NCBI RefSeq assembly: GCF_012932145.1
Contig: NZ_MWOK01000030.1
Coordinates: 1 to 38,570 of the forward strand
Length of the DNA stretch: 38,570 nt
From: Acidovorax sp. SRB_14
GTDB lineage: Bacteria > Pseudomonadota > Gammaproteobacteria > Burkholderiales > Burkholderiaceae_C
Direction of reading: 5' to 3'
Shown: one piece after another, positions 37,211 through 38,570 of the stretch
Numbering within the stretch: the first letter of the stretch is position 1
How the letters are laid out: each line of letters opens with the position of its first letter
Position numbers and translations under genes: made by a program
The notes under the pieces: model-generated
The model's database searches: none
Seen by the model: the letters and a program-made list of their open reading frames with translations, nothing else
What the model was told of the DNA's origin: nothing

Positions 37211-37930
37211 ATGAACCTGCTTGCCTTCGACACCAGCACCGACACCCTGTCCGTCGCCGTGGCGCGCGGCGCCGCGCTGTGGCAGCACAGCGGGCCCGGC
37301 GGCGCCCAGGCCTCGGCCACGCTGATCCCGGCGTTGCGCCGCCTGCTGGCCGAGGCGGGCCTGGACTTTGCCGCGCTCGACGCCATCGCCTTCGGGCGCG
37401 GCCCGGGCTCGTTCACCGGGCTGCGCACGGCCTGCGCGGTGGCCCAGGGCCTGGCTTTTGGCGCCGGCGGCGGGCGCGGTACGGCGGTGCTGCCCGTCGA
37501 CACCCTGGCCGCCGTGGCCGAGGAGGCGCGCCAGCAGCACGGCTGCACCCAGGTGGTGGCCGTGCTGGACGCGCGCATGGACGAGGTCTATGTGGCGCGC
37601 TACCAGTGGCGGGCCGGTGCCTGGCGGGGCGACGGCGACTTCGGCCTGTGCGCACCCGAGGCCGTGCAGGTCCCCGCTGGCTGGACCGTGGCCGGCAATG
37701 CCCTGGCCGCCTATGGCGAGCGCCTGGCGCCGTTCGCGCCCCACGTGCACGCACTGCCCACCGCCACGGCCCTGCTGCGCCTGGCACCGGGCCTGCTAGC
37801 GGCGGGTGGCGGCCTGAGCGCCGACCAGGCCCTGCCGCGCTACATCCGCGACAAAGTCGCCAAGACCACCGCCGAGCGCATGGCCGAGCGCGCCGCGCAG
37901 GCTGCTGCCCCCCTCCCTGCCCTGCCATGA
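37211..37930 (+). CDS. tsaB: tRNA threonylcarbamoyladenosine biosynthesis protein TsaB
   Basis: 239 residues. It pairs with TsaD, with TsaE, to move the threonylcarbamoyl group onto A37 of ANN-reading tRNAs (t6A). It has the ASKHA-like fold start MNLLAFDTSTDTLSVAVA, then AFGRGPGSFTGLRTACAVAQGLA and AVLDARMDEVYVARY. The ATG at 37211 fits; no strong ribosome site is visible. A GATAAT -10-like box is at 37146-37151, inside a small dyad CCGATAATCGG. It overlaps rimI by ATGA (37927-37930). The Sua5 enzyme of the same pathway is in this window as well. Confidence 0.95.
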   Translation: MNLLAFDTSTDTLSVAVARGAALWQHSGPGGAQASATLIPALRRLLAEAGLDFAALDAIAFGRGPGSFTGLRTACAVAQGLAFGAGGGRGTAVLPVDTLAAVAEEARQQHGCTQVVAVLDARMDEVYVARYQWRAGAWRGDGDFGLCAPEAVQVPAGWTVAGNALAAYGERLAPFAPHVHALPTATALLRLAPGLLAAGGGLSADQALPRYIRDKVAKTTAERMAERAAQAAAPLPALP

Positions 37931-38403
37931 GCGCCCTGCCCACCCCGTTCGGCACCCCCGAGGTGCGCCTGGAGCCGCTGACGCTGGACCGGCTGGACGC
38001 GCTTTTGGCGGTCGAGCAGCAGGCCTATTCCCACCCTTGGTCGCGCGGCAACTTCATCGACTCGCTGGCCAACGGTTACCAGGTGCAGCTGCTGATGGGC
38101 GGCGAGCAGCTGCTGGGCTACTTCGTCGCGATGCAGGGCGTGGACGAGGCCCACCTGCTGAACCTCACCGTGGCGCCTGCCTTCCAGCGCCAGGGCTGGG
38201 CCCGCGTGCTGCTGGACGCGCTGGCGCTGTGGGCGCGCGGCCTGGGCGCACAGTGGCTGTGGCTCGAAGTGCGCGCCGGCAACGAACGCGCGCGCCAGGT
38301 CTATGAAGCCCATGGGTTTCGCCGCGTGGGCGAGCGCAAGCGCTACTACCCCTGCGCCGACGGCGGGCGCGAGGACGCCATTGTCATGAGCCGCCCGCTA
38401 TGA
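37927..38403 (+). CDS. rimI: ribosomal-protein-alanine N-acetyltransferase RimI
   Basis: 158 residues. It is a GNAT acetyltransferase that modifies the N-terminus of ribosomal protein S18. AVEQQAYSHPWSRGNFIDSL is the RimI opening. LLNLTVAPAFQRQGWARVLLDAL carries the acetyl-CoA loop (Q/R-x-x-G-x-A/G). WLEVRAGNERARQVYEAHGFRRVGERKRYYP is the conserved C-terminal half. The start overlaps the tsaB stop and the stop overlaps the next gene's ATG (38400-38403), so three genes are coupled. Confidence 0.95.
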   Translation: MSALPTPFGTPEVRLEPLTLDRLDALLAVEQQAYSHPWSRGNFIDSLANGYQVQLLMGGEQLLGYFVAMQGVDEAHLLNLTVAPAFQRQGWARVLLDALALWARGLGAQWLWLEVRAGNERARQVYEAHGFRRVGERKRYYPCADGGREDAIVMSRPL

Positions 38404-38570
38404 GCCTGTCCCTCGATGCGCGCCAGCGCGCCATGCTGCAGGAAATGGGGGTGCAGGTCTGGCTGCCCAGCCCGGCCGCGGCCCCTGCCGAGCGGGCCGC
38501 CCGTGCGCCGGCGCCAGAGCCAGAGCCCTCCCCGGCGCGCCCGGTCGTGCCCAGCGCCGTCCCCGCAGCC
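38400..38570 (+). CDS. probable uracil-DNA glycosylase, N-terminal fragment (cut by window end)
   Basis: 57 codons are visible: MSLSLDARQRAMLQEMGVQV, then WLP and a long Ala/Pro/Glu-rich linker. The frame is still open at the window edge. The short helix followed by a Pro-rich linker, right after tsaB-rimI, fits the N-terminus of the family-4-like uracil-DNA glycosylase found here in related bacteria. The catalytic domain is outside the window, so the call rests on context and the N-terminal pattern. Its ATG overlaps the rimI stop. Confidence 0.6.
   Translation, partial: MSLSLDARQRAMLQEMGVQVWLPSPAAAPAERAARAPAPEPEPSPARPVVPSAVPAA

Overview
The window looks like a chromosomal housekeeping segment of a high-GC betaproteobacterium. 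It fits family Comamonadaceae best (Acidovorax/Alicycliphilus-like). The reasons are the gene order fur / bamE-dapB-exbB-exbD-leuS-lptE-holA-proA, a beta-type gshA, a Bug-type periplasmic binding protein, the hpf-ptsN-hprK group, and an rRNA operon ordered 16S-tRNA-Ile-tRNA-Ala-23S-5S. The taxonomic call is inference from gene content and style; no database was searched. Nearly all genes are intact. No phage, insertion sequence, integron or CRISPR array is visible.

Layout. Bases 1-5359 hold a complete minus-strand rrn operon with a terminator, processing stems, a boxA and, in 5360-5894, three tandem promoter-like modules. Bases 5866-15941 are all minus strand: gshB, a BenE-family transporter, kup, gshA, trkH, trkA, proA. 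This groups glutathione synthesis with potassium uptake. A dodecin gene lies on the plus strand (16123-16332) between proA and holA. Bases 16368-23423 are a long minus-strand run (bamE-dapB-exbB-exbD-leuS-lptE-holA) covering outer-membrane assembly, lysine/cell-wall synthesis, energised transport, leucyl-tRNA charging, LPS export and the replicase clamp loader. fur is divergent from bamE. hprK, ptsN and hpf follow on the minus strand as a nitrogen-PTS and ribosome-hibernation group. A Bug-family binding protein, purC, purE-purK and sua5 are on the plus strand, with cnoX on the minus strand between purC and purE. Between sua5 and dacB sits a small accessory patch: a lipoprotein related to GDSL hydrolases but without catalytic residues, ompW and a lipoprotein alpha/beta hydrolase. 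The window ends with tsaB-rimI and the start of a probable uracil-DNA glycosylase gene, joined by ATGA overlaps.

The most interesting signal is a dispersed 54-bp repeat. Seven copies, plus one doubtful, occur between 8172 and 30778. Three are intergenic. Four lie inside conserved housekeeping genes (proA, leuS, cnoX, purK). The length is exactly 18 codons. The two sense-oriented coding copies, in leuS and cnoX, are read in the same frame and give related 18-residue peptides. The two antisense copies also share one frame. This resembles a protein-coding palindromic element. Other points are a perfect 54-bp palindrome serving as a two-way terminator, triplicated rRNA promoter modules with one -10 box made from the gshB stop codon, a possible TetR-type operator, and alternative hairpins between hpf and ptsN.
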